This document shows positions 14,201 to 25,973 of a stretch of 64,000 bases of DNA, piece by piece. The DNA comes from Megalopta genalis. Its lineage: Eukaryota; Arthropoda; Insecta; Hymenoptera; Halictidae. The stretch covers positions 1-64,000 of the forward strand of contig NW_027476761.1 in the NCBI RefSeq assembly GCF_051020955.1, given 5' to 3'. Each line of letters starts with the position of its first letter. The stretch's first letter is position 1. The position numbers were made by a program, and so were the translations under genes. Under the pieces are notes generated by a model. The model did no database searches. It saw nothing but the letters and a program-made list of their open reading frames with translations, and was not told the DNA's origin.

Positions 14201-14253
14201 GTTTGTTTCGTATGCAGTTGAAGCTAAATCATGTATATAACAAGTATTTGTAG
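11236..14253 (+). other. Longest open stretch in the window (1005 codons), repeat-encoded; not called as a gene
   Basis: An uninterrupted frame of 1005 codons. The first 80 or so residues read in the FEANSFVSHA-like frame. After a one-base loss near 11489, the rest reads as about 90 decapeptides of the form L-K-L-x-x-(V/L)-(F/Y)-R-(M/L)-x. The predicted product is very basic (Lys, Arg, His), with acidic residues mainly at decapeptide position 10. I see no signal peptide, membrane segment or known domain. The ATG at the start is an ordinary monomer variant, with no sign of a real start context. This frame has fewer codons one step from a stop than the other frames, so chance openness is plausible. 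Its length is still an outlier, and its duplicate at 25974-28931 stays open across two indels that are both multiples of three. Confidence 0.15.
11820..12449 (+). repeat. 210-bp seven-monomer higher-order repeat, three units
   Basis: The diagnostic monomer GAAAATCAGCC starts at 11820, 12030, 12240 and 12450, giving three 210-bp spacings. The second and third units share the order of an altered B monomer, A with ATGAGTTTCG, two or three E-like monomers including GTTTCTATCG or GTTTCTATAG, D with ATCTAGTATATC, and C. The first unit differs inside. A GGATCC hexamer (CATGGATCCG) precedes the first three anchors; the fourth has GGTTTC. Confidence 0.85.
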
Positions 14254-14262
14254 CTAAACCAT

Positions 14263-15510
14263 TTGTTTCTCATGTATTTGAAGCTAAGCGTGCCACTTCG
14301 CATTGATTTGAAGCTAACTCGATTGTTTCGCCTACATTTGAAGCTATATCACTTACATCGCAATTATCTGAAGATAAATCATTTTTTTCTCATGTATTTG
14401 AAGATAAGCCTTGTACTTCGCATTGATTTGAAGCTAAATCATGTTTTTCGCATGGATTTGAAGCTAACTCGTTTGTTTCGCCTGTATTTGAAGCTGAATC
14501 ATGTATATCACAAGTATTTGAAGCTAAACCATTTGTTTCGCATGAATTCGAAGCTAAGCCTTCTACTTCGCATTGATTTGAATCTAAATCATGTGTTTTG
14601 CTTGGTTTTGAAGCTAACTCGTCTGTTTCGCATGCACTTGAAGCTGAATCATGTATATCACAAGTATTTGAAGCTAAACCATTTCTTTCGCATGAATTTG
14701 AAGCTAAGCCTTCTACTTCGCATTGATTTGAAGCTAAATCTTGTGTTTTGCTTGGTTTTGAAGCTAACTCGCTTGTTTCGCATGCAGTTGAAGCTGTTTC
14801 ATTTATATCGCAAGTATTTGAAGCTAAACCATTTGTTTCGGATGGATTTGAAGATAAGCCTCCTACTTCGCATTAATTTGAAGCTAACTCGATTGTTTCG
14901 CCTCCATTTGAAGCTGAATCATGTATATCACAAGTATTTGAAGCTAAACCATTTGTTTCGCATGAATTCGAAGCTAAGCCTTCTACTTCGCATTGATTTG
15001 AATCTAAATCATGTGTTTTGCTTGGTTTTGAAGCTAACTCGTCTGTTTCGCATGCAGTTGAAGCTGAATCATGTATATCACAAGTATTTGAAGCTAAACC
15101 ATTTCTTTCGCACGAATTTGAAGCTAAGCCTTCTACTTCGCATTGATTTGATACTAAATCATATGTTTCGCATGGATTTGAAACTAACTCGTTTGTTTCG
15201 CATGCAGTTGAAGCTAAATTATGTATATCACAAGTATTTGAAGCTAAACCATTTGTTTCGCATGGTTTCGAAGATAAGCCTTCTACTTCGCATGAATTTG
15301 AAGCTAAATCATCTGTTTCGCTTGGATTTGAAGCTAACTCGATTGTTTCACCTGCATTTGAAGCTATATCACTTATATCGCAATTATCTGAAGATAAATC
15401 ATTTGTTTCTCATGTATTTGAAACTAAGCCTTCTACTTCGCATTGATTTGAAGCTAAATCACGTGTTTCGCATGGATTTGAAGCTAACTCGTTTTTTCGC
15501 ATGCTGTTGA
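14263..15510 (+). other. Open stretch of 415 codons, repeat-encoded; not called as a gene
   Basis: Follows the 1005-codon stretch in the same + frame after a stop at a TTTGTAGCT variant. It encodes LKLNHVFRMD-like decapeptides and ends just after a one-base loss in CGTTTTTTCGC. An equivalent stretch of the same length is at 28941-30188. There is no recognisable domain, start context or terminator. Confidence 0.1.
15300..15449 (+). repeat. Exemplar of the variant 150-bp higher-order repeat (A-E'-F-G-B)
   Basis: Five 30-bp monomers occur in the order A (15300), E' (15330), F (15360), G (15390), B (15420). E' has CTCGATTG and CCTGCATTT in place of the class E tag and tail (here TTTCACCTG). F carries ATCACTTATATCGCAATT. 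G begins GAAGATAA and has TTTCTCATG. F and G occupy the D and C slots. This linked set recurs as a unit at many sites, for example near 840, 4140, 7060, 13010, 30000 and 53040, so it is a second lineage rather than random mutation. Confidence 0.85.
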
Positions 15511-15598
15511 AGCAAAATCACGCATATCACAAGTATTTGAAGCTAAACCGTTTGTTTCGCATGGATTCGAAGATCAGCCTAATACTTCGCATTGATTT

Positions 15599-15748
15599 GA
15601 AGATAAATCCTGTGTTTCGCATGGATTTGAAGCTAACTCGTTTGTTTCGCATGCAGTTGAACCTAAATCATGTATATCACAAGTATTTGAACCTAAACCA
15701 TTTGATTCGCATGGATTTGAAGCTAAGCCTTCTTCTTCGCATTGATTT
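15599..15748 (+). repeat. Exemplar of the canonical 150-bp higher-order repeat (A-E-D-C-B)
   Basis: Five consecutive monomers of exactly 30 bp occur here in the order A (15599), E (15629), D (15659), C (15689), B (15719). The same order recurs throughout the window and defines the basic 150-bp higher-order repeat. In the + frame the five decapeptides follow LKLNHVFRMD, LKLTRLFRMQ, LKLNHVYHKY, LKLNHLFRMD and LKLSLLLRID, with local substitutions. On the - strand they follow CETHDLASN, CETNELASN, CDIHDLAST, CETNGLASN and CEVEGLASN. Class E carries the palindrome GCATGC, which therefore recurs about every 150 bp where this order holds. Confidence 0.9.
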
Positions 15749-16009
15749 GAATCTAAATCATGTGTCCCACATGGATTTGAAGCTAACTCGTTTTTTTCGC
15801 ATCGAGTTGAATCTAAATCATGTATATCACAAGTATTTGAAGACAAAGCTTTTGATTCGCACGGATTTGAAGCTAAGCCTTCTACTTCGCATTGATGTGA
15901 GGCTAAATCATGTGTTTCGCATGGATTTGAAGCTATACCTTGTGTTTCGAATGAATTTGAAGCTAAATCGTGAGTTTCGCATGGTTTGAAGATAACTCGT
16001 TTGTTTCGC

Positions 16010-16062
16010 ATGCAGTTGAAGCTATATCACTTATATATCAATTTTATCTGAAGATAAATCAT
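16010..16062 (+). repeat. 32-bp class F variant monomer
   Basis: The monomer reads TATATCACTTATATATCAA then TTTTATCTG, two bases longer than class F. It recurs near 30700, 31960, 35450 and 38770, which makes it a marker of the 3.5-4.4 kb tandem block. The 2-bp excess breaks all reading frames at each copy. Confidence 0.8.
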
Positions 16063-17795
16063 TTGATTCTAATGTATTTGAAGCTAAGCCTTCCACTTCG
16101 CATTGATTTGAAGCTAAATCATGTGTTCCGCGTGGATTTTAAGCTAACTCGTTTGTATCGCCTGCAGTTGAAGCTAAATCGTGTATATCACAAATATTTG
16201 AAGCTAAACCGTTTGGTTGGCATGGATTTGAAGGTAAGACTTCTATTTCGCATTGATTTGAAGCTAAATCATATGTTTCGCATGGATTAGCAGCTTACTC
16301 GTTTGTTTCGCCTGCATTTGAAATTATATCACTCATATTCGCAAGCATTTCAAGCTCAATCAATCGTTTCGCATGATTTGTAGCTAAACCTTTTACTTCG
16401 CACTGATCTGTAGCTAAACCATTTGTTTCGTATGAATTTGAGGCTAAGCATTCTACTTCGCGTTGATTTAAAGGGAAGTCATGTGTTTCGAATGGATTTT
16501 AAGCTCACTCGTTTGTTTCGCATGCAGTTGTAGCTAGATTATGTATATCATAAGTATTTGAAGCTAAACCGTTTTTTCGCATGGATTTGAATCTAGACCT
16601 TCTACTTCGCACTGATTTGAAGCTAAATCATGTGTTTCGCCTGGATTTGAAGCTAACTCGTTTGTTTCGCATGCAGTTGAAGCTAAACCATGTATGTCAC
16701 AAGTCTTTGAAGCTGAACCATTTGTTTCGCATGAATATTAAGCTAAACCATGTGTTTCGCATGAATTTGAAGCTAAATCATGTATATCAAAAGTATATGA
16801 AGCTAAACCAATTGTTTCGCATGGTTTCGAAGATAAGCCTTCTACTTCGCATGAATTTGAAGCTAAATCATCTGTTTCGCATGGATTTGAAGCTAACTCG
16901 ATTGTTTCACCTGCATTTGAAGCTATATCACTTATATCGCAATTATCTGAAGATAAATCATTTGTTTCACATGTATTTGAAACTAAGCCTTCTACTTCGC
17001 ATTGATTTGAAGCTAAATCACGTGTTTCGCATGGATTTGAAGCTAAACCATGTGTTTCGAATGAATTTGAAGCTAAATCATGAGTTTCGCATGGTTTCAA
17101 GATAACTCGTTTGTTTCGCATGCAGTTGTAGCTATATCACTCATATCGCATTTATCCGAATATAAATCATTTGTTTGTCATGTATTTGAAGCTAAGCCTT
17201 CTACTTCTCATTGATTTGGAGCTAAATCATGTGTTCCGCGTGGATTTTAAGCTAACTCGTTTGTATCGCCTGCAGTTGAAGCTAAATCGTGTATATCACA
17301 AATATTTGAAGCTAAACCGTTTGGTTGGCATGGATTTGAAGGTAAGACTTCTATTTCGCATTGATTTGACGCTTAATCATGTGTTTCGCATGGATTAGCA
17401 GCTTACTCGTTTGTTTCGCCTGCATTTGAGATTATATCACTCATATTCGCAAGCATTTCAATCTCAATCAATCGTTTCGCATGATTTGTAGCTAAACCTT
17501 CTACTTCGCACTGATTTGAAGCTAAACCATTTGTTTCGCATGAATTTGAGGCTAAGAATTCTACTTCGCGTTGATTTAAAGGGAAGTCATGTGTTTCGAA
17601 TGGATTTTAAGCTCACTCGTTTGTTTCGCATGCAGTTGTAGCTAGATTATGTATATCATAAGTATTTGAAGCTAAACCGTTTTTTCGCATGGATTTGAAT
17701 CTAAACCTTCTACTTCGCACTGATTTGAAGCTAAATCATGTGTTTCGCCTGGATTTGAAGCTAACTCGTTTGTTTCGCATGCAGTTGAAGCTAAA

Positions 17796-19060
17796 TCATG
17801 TATAGCACAAGTATTTGAAGCGAAACCATTTGTTTCGGATTGATTTGTAGCTAAGCCTTCTACTTCGCATTGATTTGATGCTAAATCATATGTTTCGCAT
17901 GGATTTGAAACTAACTCGTTTGTTTCGTCTTCATTTGAAGCTGTTTCATTTATATCGCAAGTATTTGAAGCTAAACCATTTGTTTCGCATGGATTTGAAG
18001 ATAATCCTCCTACTTCGCATTAATTTGAAGCTAACTCGATTGATTCGACTGCATTTGAATCTATATCACTTATATCGCAATTATCTAAAGATAAATCATT
18101 TGTTTCTCATGTATTTGAAGATAAGCCATGTACTTCGCATTGATTTGAATCTGAATCATGTGTTTCGCATGGATTTGAAGCTAACTCGTTTGTTTCGCCT
18201 GCATTTGAAGCTGCATCATGTATATCACAAGTATTTCAAGCTAAAGCATTTGTTTCGCATGGATATGAAGCTAACTCTTTTGTTTCGCCTGCATTTGAAG
18301 ATAAATCATGTATAGCACAAGTATTTGAAGCTAAACCATTTGTATCGCGTGGATTTGAAGCTAAGCCTTCTACTTCGCATTGATTTGAAGCTAAATCATG
18401 TGTTTCGCTTGGTTTTGAAGCTAACTCGTTTGTTTCGCACGCAGTTGAAGCTAAATCATGTATATCACAAGTATTTGAATCTAAACCATTTGTTTCTCAT
18501 GAATTTGAAGCTAAGCCTTCCACTTCGCATTGATTTGAAGCTAAATCATATGTTTCGCTTGGATTTGAAGGTAACACGTTTGTTTCACTTGCAGTTGAAG
18601 CTCAATCATGTATATCACAAGTATTTGAAGCTGAACCATTTCATTCTCGTGAAAATTAAGCTAAAGAATGTGTTTCGCTTGGATTTGTAGCTAAGTCTTC
18701 TACTTCGCATTGATTTGAAGCTAAATCATGTGTTTCGCTTGGATTTGGAGCTAACTCGTTTGTTTCCCATACATTTGAAGCTAAATCATGTATATCACAA
18801 GTATTTGAAGCTGAACCATTTGTTTCGTATGGATTTGAAGATATGCCTTCTACTGCGCATTGATGTGAAGCTAAATCATGTGTTCCGCGCGGATTTGAAA
18901 CTAACTCGTTTGTTTCGTCTGCATTTGAAGCTATATCATTTATATTCGCAAGTATTTGTAGCTAAACCATTCGTTTCGCATGGATTTGAAGCTAAGCCTT
19001 CTACTTCGCTTTGATTTGAAGCTAGATCATGTGTTTCTCTTGCATTTGAAGCTAACTCGT
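17796..19060 (+). repeat. Block I, truncated tandem copy (about 1.27 kb)
   Basis: At about 17796 the sequence switches to a copy of 7380 onward and stays in register with it at an offset of 10416 bp until about 19060 (8644 in copy 1). The block therefore restarts head to tail after itself. Near-identity is visible throughout; one seen difference is CCCATACATTTG near 18768 against CGCATACATTTG. The copy ends where GTTTCTTTCGCATGTAG replaces GTTTGTTTCGCATGCAG. Confidence 0.9.
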
Positions 19061-19829
19061 TTCTTTCGCATGTAGTTGAAGCTAAATCATGTATATCACA
19101 AGTATTTGAAGCTAATCCATTTGATTCGCATGGATTTGAAGATAAGCCATCTACTTCGCATTGATTTGCAGCAAAATCAAGTGTTTCGCTTGGATTTGAA
19201 GCTAACTCGTTTATTTCGCATGCAGATGAATCTCAATCATGTATATCACAAGTATTTTAAGCTAAACCATTTGTTTCGCATGTATTCGAAGATCAGTCTT
19301 CTACTTCGCATTGATTTGGAGCTAAATCATGTGTTTCGCATGGATTTAAAGCGAACATTTTTGTTTCGCATGCAGTTGAAGCTAAATCATGTATATCACA
19401 AGTATTTGAAGCGAAACCATTTGATTCGCATGGATTTGAAGCTAAGCCTTCTACTTCGCATTGATTTGAAGCTAAATCAAGTGATTCGTATGGATTTGAA
19501 GAAAACTCGTTTGTTTCGCATGCAGTTGAAGCTATATCACTTATGCTCGCAAGTATTTGAAGCTAAATCATTCGTTTCGCATGGATTGAAGCTAACTCGT
19601 TTGTTTCGCATGCAGTTGAAGCAAAATCATGTATATCACAAGTATTTGAAGCTAAATCATTTGTGTCGCATGGATTTGCAGCTAAGACTTCTATTTCGCA
19701 TTGATTTGAACCTAAATAAACCGTTTCGCATGTATTTGAAGCTATCTCGTTTGTTTCGCCAGCATTTGAAGCTATATCACTTATATTCGCAAGTATCTGA
19801 AGGTCAATCATTCGCTTCGCATGAATTTG

Positions 19830-20009
19830 AAGCTAAGCCTTCTACTTCGTATTGATTTGAAGCTAAATCATGTGTTTCTCTTGGATTTGAAGCTAAGCCT
19901 TCTACTTCGCATTGATTTGAAGCTAAATCATGTGTTTCGCTTGGATTTGAAACTGAGCCTTCTACTTCGCATTGATTGGAAGCTAAATCTTGTGTTTGGT
20001 ATGGATTTG
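19830..20009 (+). repeat. 60-bp A-B dimer subarray, three units
   Basis: Class B (GCCTTCTACTTCG) and class A-like (ATCATGTGTTTC) monomers alternate three times, giving a 60-bp period instead of 150 bp. A similar A-B alternation appears at about 20597-20725. The E, D and C classes are absent from these stretches. Confidence 0.85.
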
Positions 20010-20735
20010 AAGCTAACACGGTTGTTTCGCCTGCATTCGAAGTTATATCACGTATAATCGCAAGTATTTGAAGCTCAGTCATCCGTTTCGCATGGATTTG
20101 AAGCTAAGCCTTCTACTTCGCATTGACTTGAAGCTAAATCATATGTTTCGCTTGGATGTGAAGGTAACACGTTTGTTTCACTTGCAGTTGAAGCTCAATC
20201 ATGTATATCACAAGTATTTGAAGCTGAACAATTTGTTTCGCATGAATACTAAGTTAAACCATGTGTTTCGCATGAGTATTAAGCTAAACCATGTTTTTGT
20301 AATGAATTTGAAGCTAAATCATGTGTTTCGCATGGATTTGAAGTCAACTCGTTTGATTCGCCTGCAGTTGATTCTAAATCATGTATTTTACAAGTATTTG
20401 AACCTAAACCATTTGTTCCTCATGTATTTGAAGCTAAGCCTTCCACTTCGCATTGATGTGAAGCTAAATCATGTGTTTCGCTTGGATTTGAAGCTAACTC
20501 GATTGTTTCGAATGCAGTTGGTGCTAAATCATGTATATCACAAGTATTTGAAGCTGAACCATTTGATTCTCGTGAAAATTAAGCTAAACCATGTGTTTCG
20601 CTTGGATTTGAAGCTAAGCCTTCTACTTCGCATTGATTTGAAGCTAAATCATGTTTTTCGCTTGGATTTGAAACTAAGCCTTCTACTTCGCATTGAATTG
20701 AAGCTAAATCATGTGTTTCGCTCGAATTTGAAACT

Positions 20736-20830
20736 AACTCCGTTTTTTTTGCTTGAATTCGAAGCTATATCTCTTACACTCGCAAGTATTTGAAGTTCAA
20801 TCATTCATTGATTCTATCCAGCTATCTCGT
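20736..20830 (+). repeat. Most degenerate monomers; probable old breakpoint
   Basis: Around CCGTTTTTTTTGC the register slips, and near 20805-20825 the sequence TCATTCATTGATTCTATCC replaces a normal monomer body. The GAAGCTAA anchor is lost. Normal monomers resume by about 20826. This is the one place where I could not assign a monomer class with confidence. Confidence 0.65.
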
Positions 20831-21221
20831 TTGTTTCGCATGGATTTGAAGCTAACTCGTTTGTTTCGCATGCAGTTGAAGCTATATCATGTATATCACA
20901 ATTATTTGAAGCTAAACCATTTGTTTCGCATGGTTTCGAAAATCAGCCTTCTATTTCGCATTGATTTGGAGCTAAATCATGTGTTTCGCATGGAATTAAA
21001 GCTAACACGTTTGTTTCTTATGAAGTTGAAGCTGAATCATGTATATCACAAGTATTTGAAGCTAAATCATTCGTTTCGCATGGAGTTGGAGCTAAGCCTT
21101 CCACTTCGCATTGATTTGAAGCTGAATCATGTGTTTCGCTTGGATTTGAAGCTAACTCGTTTATTTCGCATGCAGTTGAAGCTCAATCATGTATATCACA
21201 AGTATTTGAAGCTAAACCATT

Positions 21222-22011
21222 TCTTTCGCATGGATTTGAAGGTGAGCCTTCTACTTCGCATTGATTTGAAGCTAAATCATGTGTTCCGCTTGGATTTAAA
21301 GCTAACTCTTTTTTTTCGCATTCAGTTGAAGCTATATCACTTATATCGCAAGTATTTCAAGCTAAATCATTTGTGTCGCATGGATTCGAATCTCATCCTT
21401 CTATTTCGCATTGATTTGAAGCTAAATCATGTGTTTCTCATGGATTTAATGCTAACACGTTTGTTTCGCATGCAGTTGAAGCTAAATCATGTACATCACA
21501 AGTATTTGAAGCTAAACCATTTGTTTCGCATGGATTAGAGAATCAGCCTCCTATTTCGCATTGATTTGAAGCTAAATCATGAGTTTCCCATGGATTTGAA
21601 GCTAACTCGTTTGTTTCGCTTGGATTTGAAGTTAACTCGTTTGTTTCGCCTGCATTTGAAGCTATATCACTTATATCGCAAGTATATGAATCTAAATAAT
21701 CTGTGTCGAATGGATTTGATGCTAATCCTTCTACTTCGCATTGATTTGATGCTTAATCATGTGTTTCGCATTGATTTGAAGACAACTCGTTTGTTTAGCA
21801 TGCAGTTGAAGCTATATCACTTATATTCGCAAGTATTTGAAGCTAAATCATTTGTGTCGCATGGATTTGATGCTAAGCCTTCGGCTTCGCATTGATTTGA
21901 AACTAAATCATGCGTTACGCTTGAATTTGAAGCTCACTCGTTTGTTTCGCATGCAGTTGATGCTAAATCATGTATATCACAAGTATTTGAAGCTGAACCA
22001 TTTGATTCTCA
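21222..22011 (+). repeat. Block I fragment (copy of about 10.30-11.09 kb)
   Basis: Matches 10304-11093 at an offset of 10918 bp with a few substitutions, for example GGTGAGCC for GGTAAGCC and GACAACTCG for GATAACTCG. It ends in a shared CATGGATTTGAA, where the sequence jumps to the start of block I copy 3. The jump point lies inside the monomer consensus, as expected of unequal exchange between misaligned monomers. Confidence 0.85.
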
Positions 22012-24440
22012 TGGATTTGAAGCAAAGCCTTCAACTTCGCATTGACTTGAAGATAAATCATGTGTTTCGCTTGGTTTTGAAGCTAATTCGATTGCTTCGC
22101 ATGCAGTTGAAGCTAAATCATGTATAGCACAAGTATTTGAAGCGAAACCATTTGTTTCGGATTGATTTGTAGCTAAGCCTTCTACTTCGCATTGATTTGA
22201 TGCTAAATCATATGTTTCGCATGGATTTGAAACTAACTCGTTTGTTTCGTCTTCATTTGAAGCTGTTTCATTTATATCGCAAGTATTTGAAGCTAAACCA
22301 TTTGTTTCGCATGGATTTGAAGATAATCCTCCTACTTCGCATTAATTTGAAGCTAACTCGATTGATTCGACTGCATTTGAATCTATATCACTTATATCGC
22401 AATTATCTAAAGATAAATCATTTGTTTCTCATGTATTTGAAGATAAGCCATGTACTTCGCATTGATTTGAATCTGAATCATGTGTTTCGCATGGATTTGA
22501 AGCTAACTCGTTTGTTTCGCCTGCATTTGAAGCTGCATCATGTATATCACAAGTATTTCAAGCTAAAGCATTTGTTTCGCATGGATATGAAGCTAACTCT
22601 TTTGTTTCGCCTGCATTTGAAGATAAATCATGTATAGCACAAGTATTTGAAGCTAAACCATTTGTATCGCGTGGATTTGAAGCTAAGCCTTCTACTTCGC
22701 ATTGATTTGAAGCTAAATCATGTGTTTCGCTTGGTTTTGAAGCTAACTCGTTTGTTTCGCACGCAGTTGAAGCTAAATCATGTATATCACAAGTATTTGA
22801 ATCTAAACCATTTGTTTCTCATGAATTTGAAGCTAAGCCTTCCACTTCGCATTGATTTGAAGCTAAATCATATGTTTCGCTTGAATTTGAAGGTAACACG
22901 TTTGTTTCACTTGCAGTTGAAGCTCAATCATGTATATCACAAGTATTTGAAGCTGAACCATTTCATTCTCGTGAAAATTAAGCTAAACCATGTGTTTCGC
23001 TTGGATTTGTAGCTAAGTCTTCTACTTCGCATTGATTTGAAGCTAAATCATGTGTTTCGCTTGGATTTGGAGCTAACTCGTTTGTTTCGCATACATTTGA
23101 AGCTAAATCATGTATATCACAAGTATTTGAAGCTGAACCATTTGTTTCGTATGGATTTGAAGATATGCCTTCTACTGCGCATTGATGTGAAGCTAAATCA
23201 TGTGTTCCGCGCGGATTTGAAACTAACTCGTTTGTTTCGTCTGCATTTGAAGCTATATCATTTATATTCGCAAGTATTTGTAGCTAAACCATTCGTTTCG
23301 CATGGATTTGAAGCTAAGCCTTCTACTTCGCTTTGATTTGAAGCTAGATCATGTGTTTCTCTTGCATTTGAAGCTAACTCGTTTGTTTCGCATGCAGTTG
23401 AATCTAAATCATGTATATCACAAGTATTTGAAGCTAAACCATTTGTTTCGCATGGATTCGAAAATCAGCCTTCTATTTCGCAATGATTTGAAGCTAAATC
23501 ATGTGTTTCTCATGGATTTGAAGCTAACTCGTTTGTTTCGCATGCAGTTGAAGCTAACTCGTTTGTTTCGCTTGGATTTGAAGTTAACTCGTTTGTTTCG
23601 CCAGCATTTGAAGCTATATCACTTACATCGCAATTATCTGAAGATAAATCATTTGTTTCTCATGTATTTGAAGATAAGCCTTGTACTTCGCATTGATTTG
23701 AAGCTAAATCATGTTTTTCGCATGGATTTGAAGCTAACTCGTTTGTTTCGCCTGCATTTGAAGCTGAATCATGTATATCACAAGTATTTGAAGCTAAACC
23801 ATTTGTTTCGCATGAATTCGAAGCTAAGCCTTCTACTTCGCATTGATTTGTATCTAAATCATGTGTTTTGCTTGGTTTTGAAGCTAACTCGTCTTTTTCG
23901 CATGCAGTTGAAGCTGAGTCATGTATATCACAAGTATTTGAAGCTAAACCATTTCTTTCGCATGAATTTGAAGCTAAGCCTTCTACTTCGCATTGATTTG
24001 AAGCTAAATCATGTGTTTCGCTTGGTTTTGAAGTTAACTCGTTTGTTTCGCATGCAGTTGAAGATAAATCATGTATATCACAAGTATTTGAAGCTAAACC
24101 ATTCGCTTCGCATGGATTTGAAGCAAAGCCTTCAACTTCGCATTGTTTTGAAGCAGAATCATGTATTTCGCTTGGATTTGAAGCTAACTCGTTTGTTTCG
24201 CATGCGGTTGAAGCTAAATTATGTATATCACAAGTATTTGGAGCTAAACCACTTGTTTCACATTGATTTGATGATAAGCCTTCTACGTCGCATTGATTAG
24301 AAGCTAAGCCTTCTATTTCGCATTGATTTGAATGTAAATCATGTGTTTCGCTTGGATTTGAAGCTAACTCGTTTGTTTCGCATGCAGTTGAAGCTAAATC
24401 ATGTTTATCACAAGTATCTGGATCTAATCCATCTGTTTCG

Positions 24441-24470
24441 CAAGAATATAAAGGCTATGAAGCTAATCCA
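24441..24470 (+). repeat. Truncated 9-bp monomer, duplicated copy
   Basis: Identical to the junction at 9701-9730 and carried here by the block I duplication (offset 14738). Confidence 0.8.
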
Positions 24471-25973
24471 TGTGACTCGCGTGAATTTGAAGCTAAATCA
24501 TGTGTTTCGCATGGATTTGAAGCTGTATCACTTATATCGCAATTATCGGAAGATAAATCATTTGCTTCTCATGTATTGAAATTAAGCCGTCTATTGCGCA
24601 TTGATTTGAAGCTAAATCATATGTTTTGCATGGATTTGAAGCTAACTCGATTGATTCGACTGCATTTGAATCTATATCACTTATATCGCAATTATCTGAA
24701 GATAAATCATTTGTTTCTCATATATTTGAAGCTAAGCCGTCTATTTCGCATTGATTTGAACCTAAATAATGTGTTTCGCTTGGATTTGAAGCTAACTCGA
24801 TTTTTTCGCCTGTATTTGGAGATAAATCATGTATATCACAAGTATTTAGATCTAAACCATTCGCTTCGCATGGATTTGAAGCAATGCCTTCAACTTCGCA
24901 TTGATTTGAAGATAAATCTTGTGTTTCGCTTGGATTTGAAGCTAACTCGTTTGTTTCGCATGCAGTTGAAGCTAACTCGTTTGTTTCGCATGCAGTTGAA
25001 GCTATATCATGTATATCACAATTATTTGATGCTAAACCATTTGTTTCGCATGGATTTGAAGGTAAGCCTTCTACTTCGCATTGATTTGAAGCTAAATCAT
25101 GTGTTCCGCTTGGATTTAAAGCTAACTCTTTTTTTTCGCATTCAGTTGAAGCTATATCACTTATATCGCAAGTATTTCAAGCTAAATCATTTGTGTCGCA
25201 TGGATTCGAATCTCATCCTTCTATTTCGCATTGATTTGAAGCTAAATCATGTGTTTCTCATGGATTTAATGCTAACACGTTTGTTTCGCATGCAGTTGAA
25301 GCTAAATCATGTACATCACAAGTATTTGAAGCTAAACCATTTGTTTCGCATGGATTAGAGAATCAGCCTCCTATTTCGCATTGATTTGAAGCTAAATCAT
25401 GAGTTTCCCATGGATTTGAAGCTAACTCGTTTGTTTCGCTTGGATTTGAAGTTAACTCGTTTGTTTCGCCAGCATTTGAAGCTATATCACTTATATCGCA
25501 AGTATATGAATCTAAATAATCTGTGTCGCATGGATTTGATGCTAATCCTTCTACTTCGCATTGATTTGAAGCTTAATCATGTGTTTCGCATTGATTTGAA
25601 GATAACTCGTTTGTTTAGCATGCAGTTGAAGCTATATCACTTATATTCGCAAGTATTTGAAGCTAAATCATTTGTGTCGCATGGATTTGATGCTAAGCCT
25701 TCGGCTTCGCATTGATTTGAAACTAAATCATGCGTTACGCTTGAATTTGAAGCTCACTCGTTTGTTTCGCATGCAGTTGATGCTAAATCATGTATATCAC
25801 AAGTATTTGAAGCTGAACCATTTGATTCTCATGGATTTGAAACTGAGACTTCTACTTCGCATTGATTTGAAGCTGAATCATGTGATTCCCTTGGATTTGA
25901 AGCAAACTCGTTTGATTCGAATGCAGTTGAAGCTAAATAATGTATACTACAACTATTTGAAGCTAAACCATTT

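Larger units (their letters stand above)
7274..17795 (+). repeat. Large duplicated block I, copy 1 (about 10.5 kb)
   Basis: This block recurs nearly base for base at 22012-32625. The offset is 14738 up to about 11.8 kb. It becomes 14678 after a net 60-bp change: one copy lacks about 210 bp near 11.9 kb and the other has 150 bp more near 13.35 kb. It becomes 14677 after a one-base loss near 16.36 kb, and about 14829 past 17234, where this copy lacks about 150 bp. The same block restarts as a partial copy at 17796. All internal sequence is 30-bp monomers and no gene is recognised. Confidence 0.92.
19061..21221 (+). repeat. Sector of the array between block I copies
   Basis: About 2.2 kb of 30-bp monomers for which I found no long near-identical partner in the window. 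It contains the A-B dimer subarray at 19830-20009, class H-like monomers with GAATACTAAG and GAGTATTAAG near 20250-20290, and the most degenerate monomers in the window near 20736-20830. No gene is seen. Confidence 0.7.

Noticed and set aside
20740..20760. Poly-T run as a transcription terminator
   Set aside because: The run of eight T has no preceding hairpin and lies in a degenerate monomer. Similar T-runs elsewhere (5252, 10390) are also simple variants of GTTTGTTTCG.
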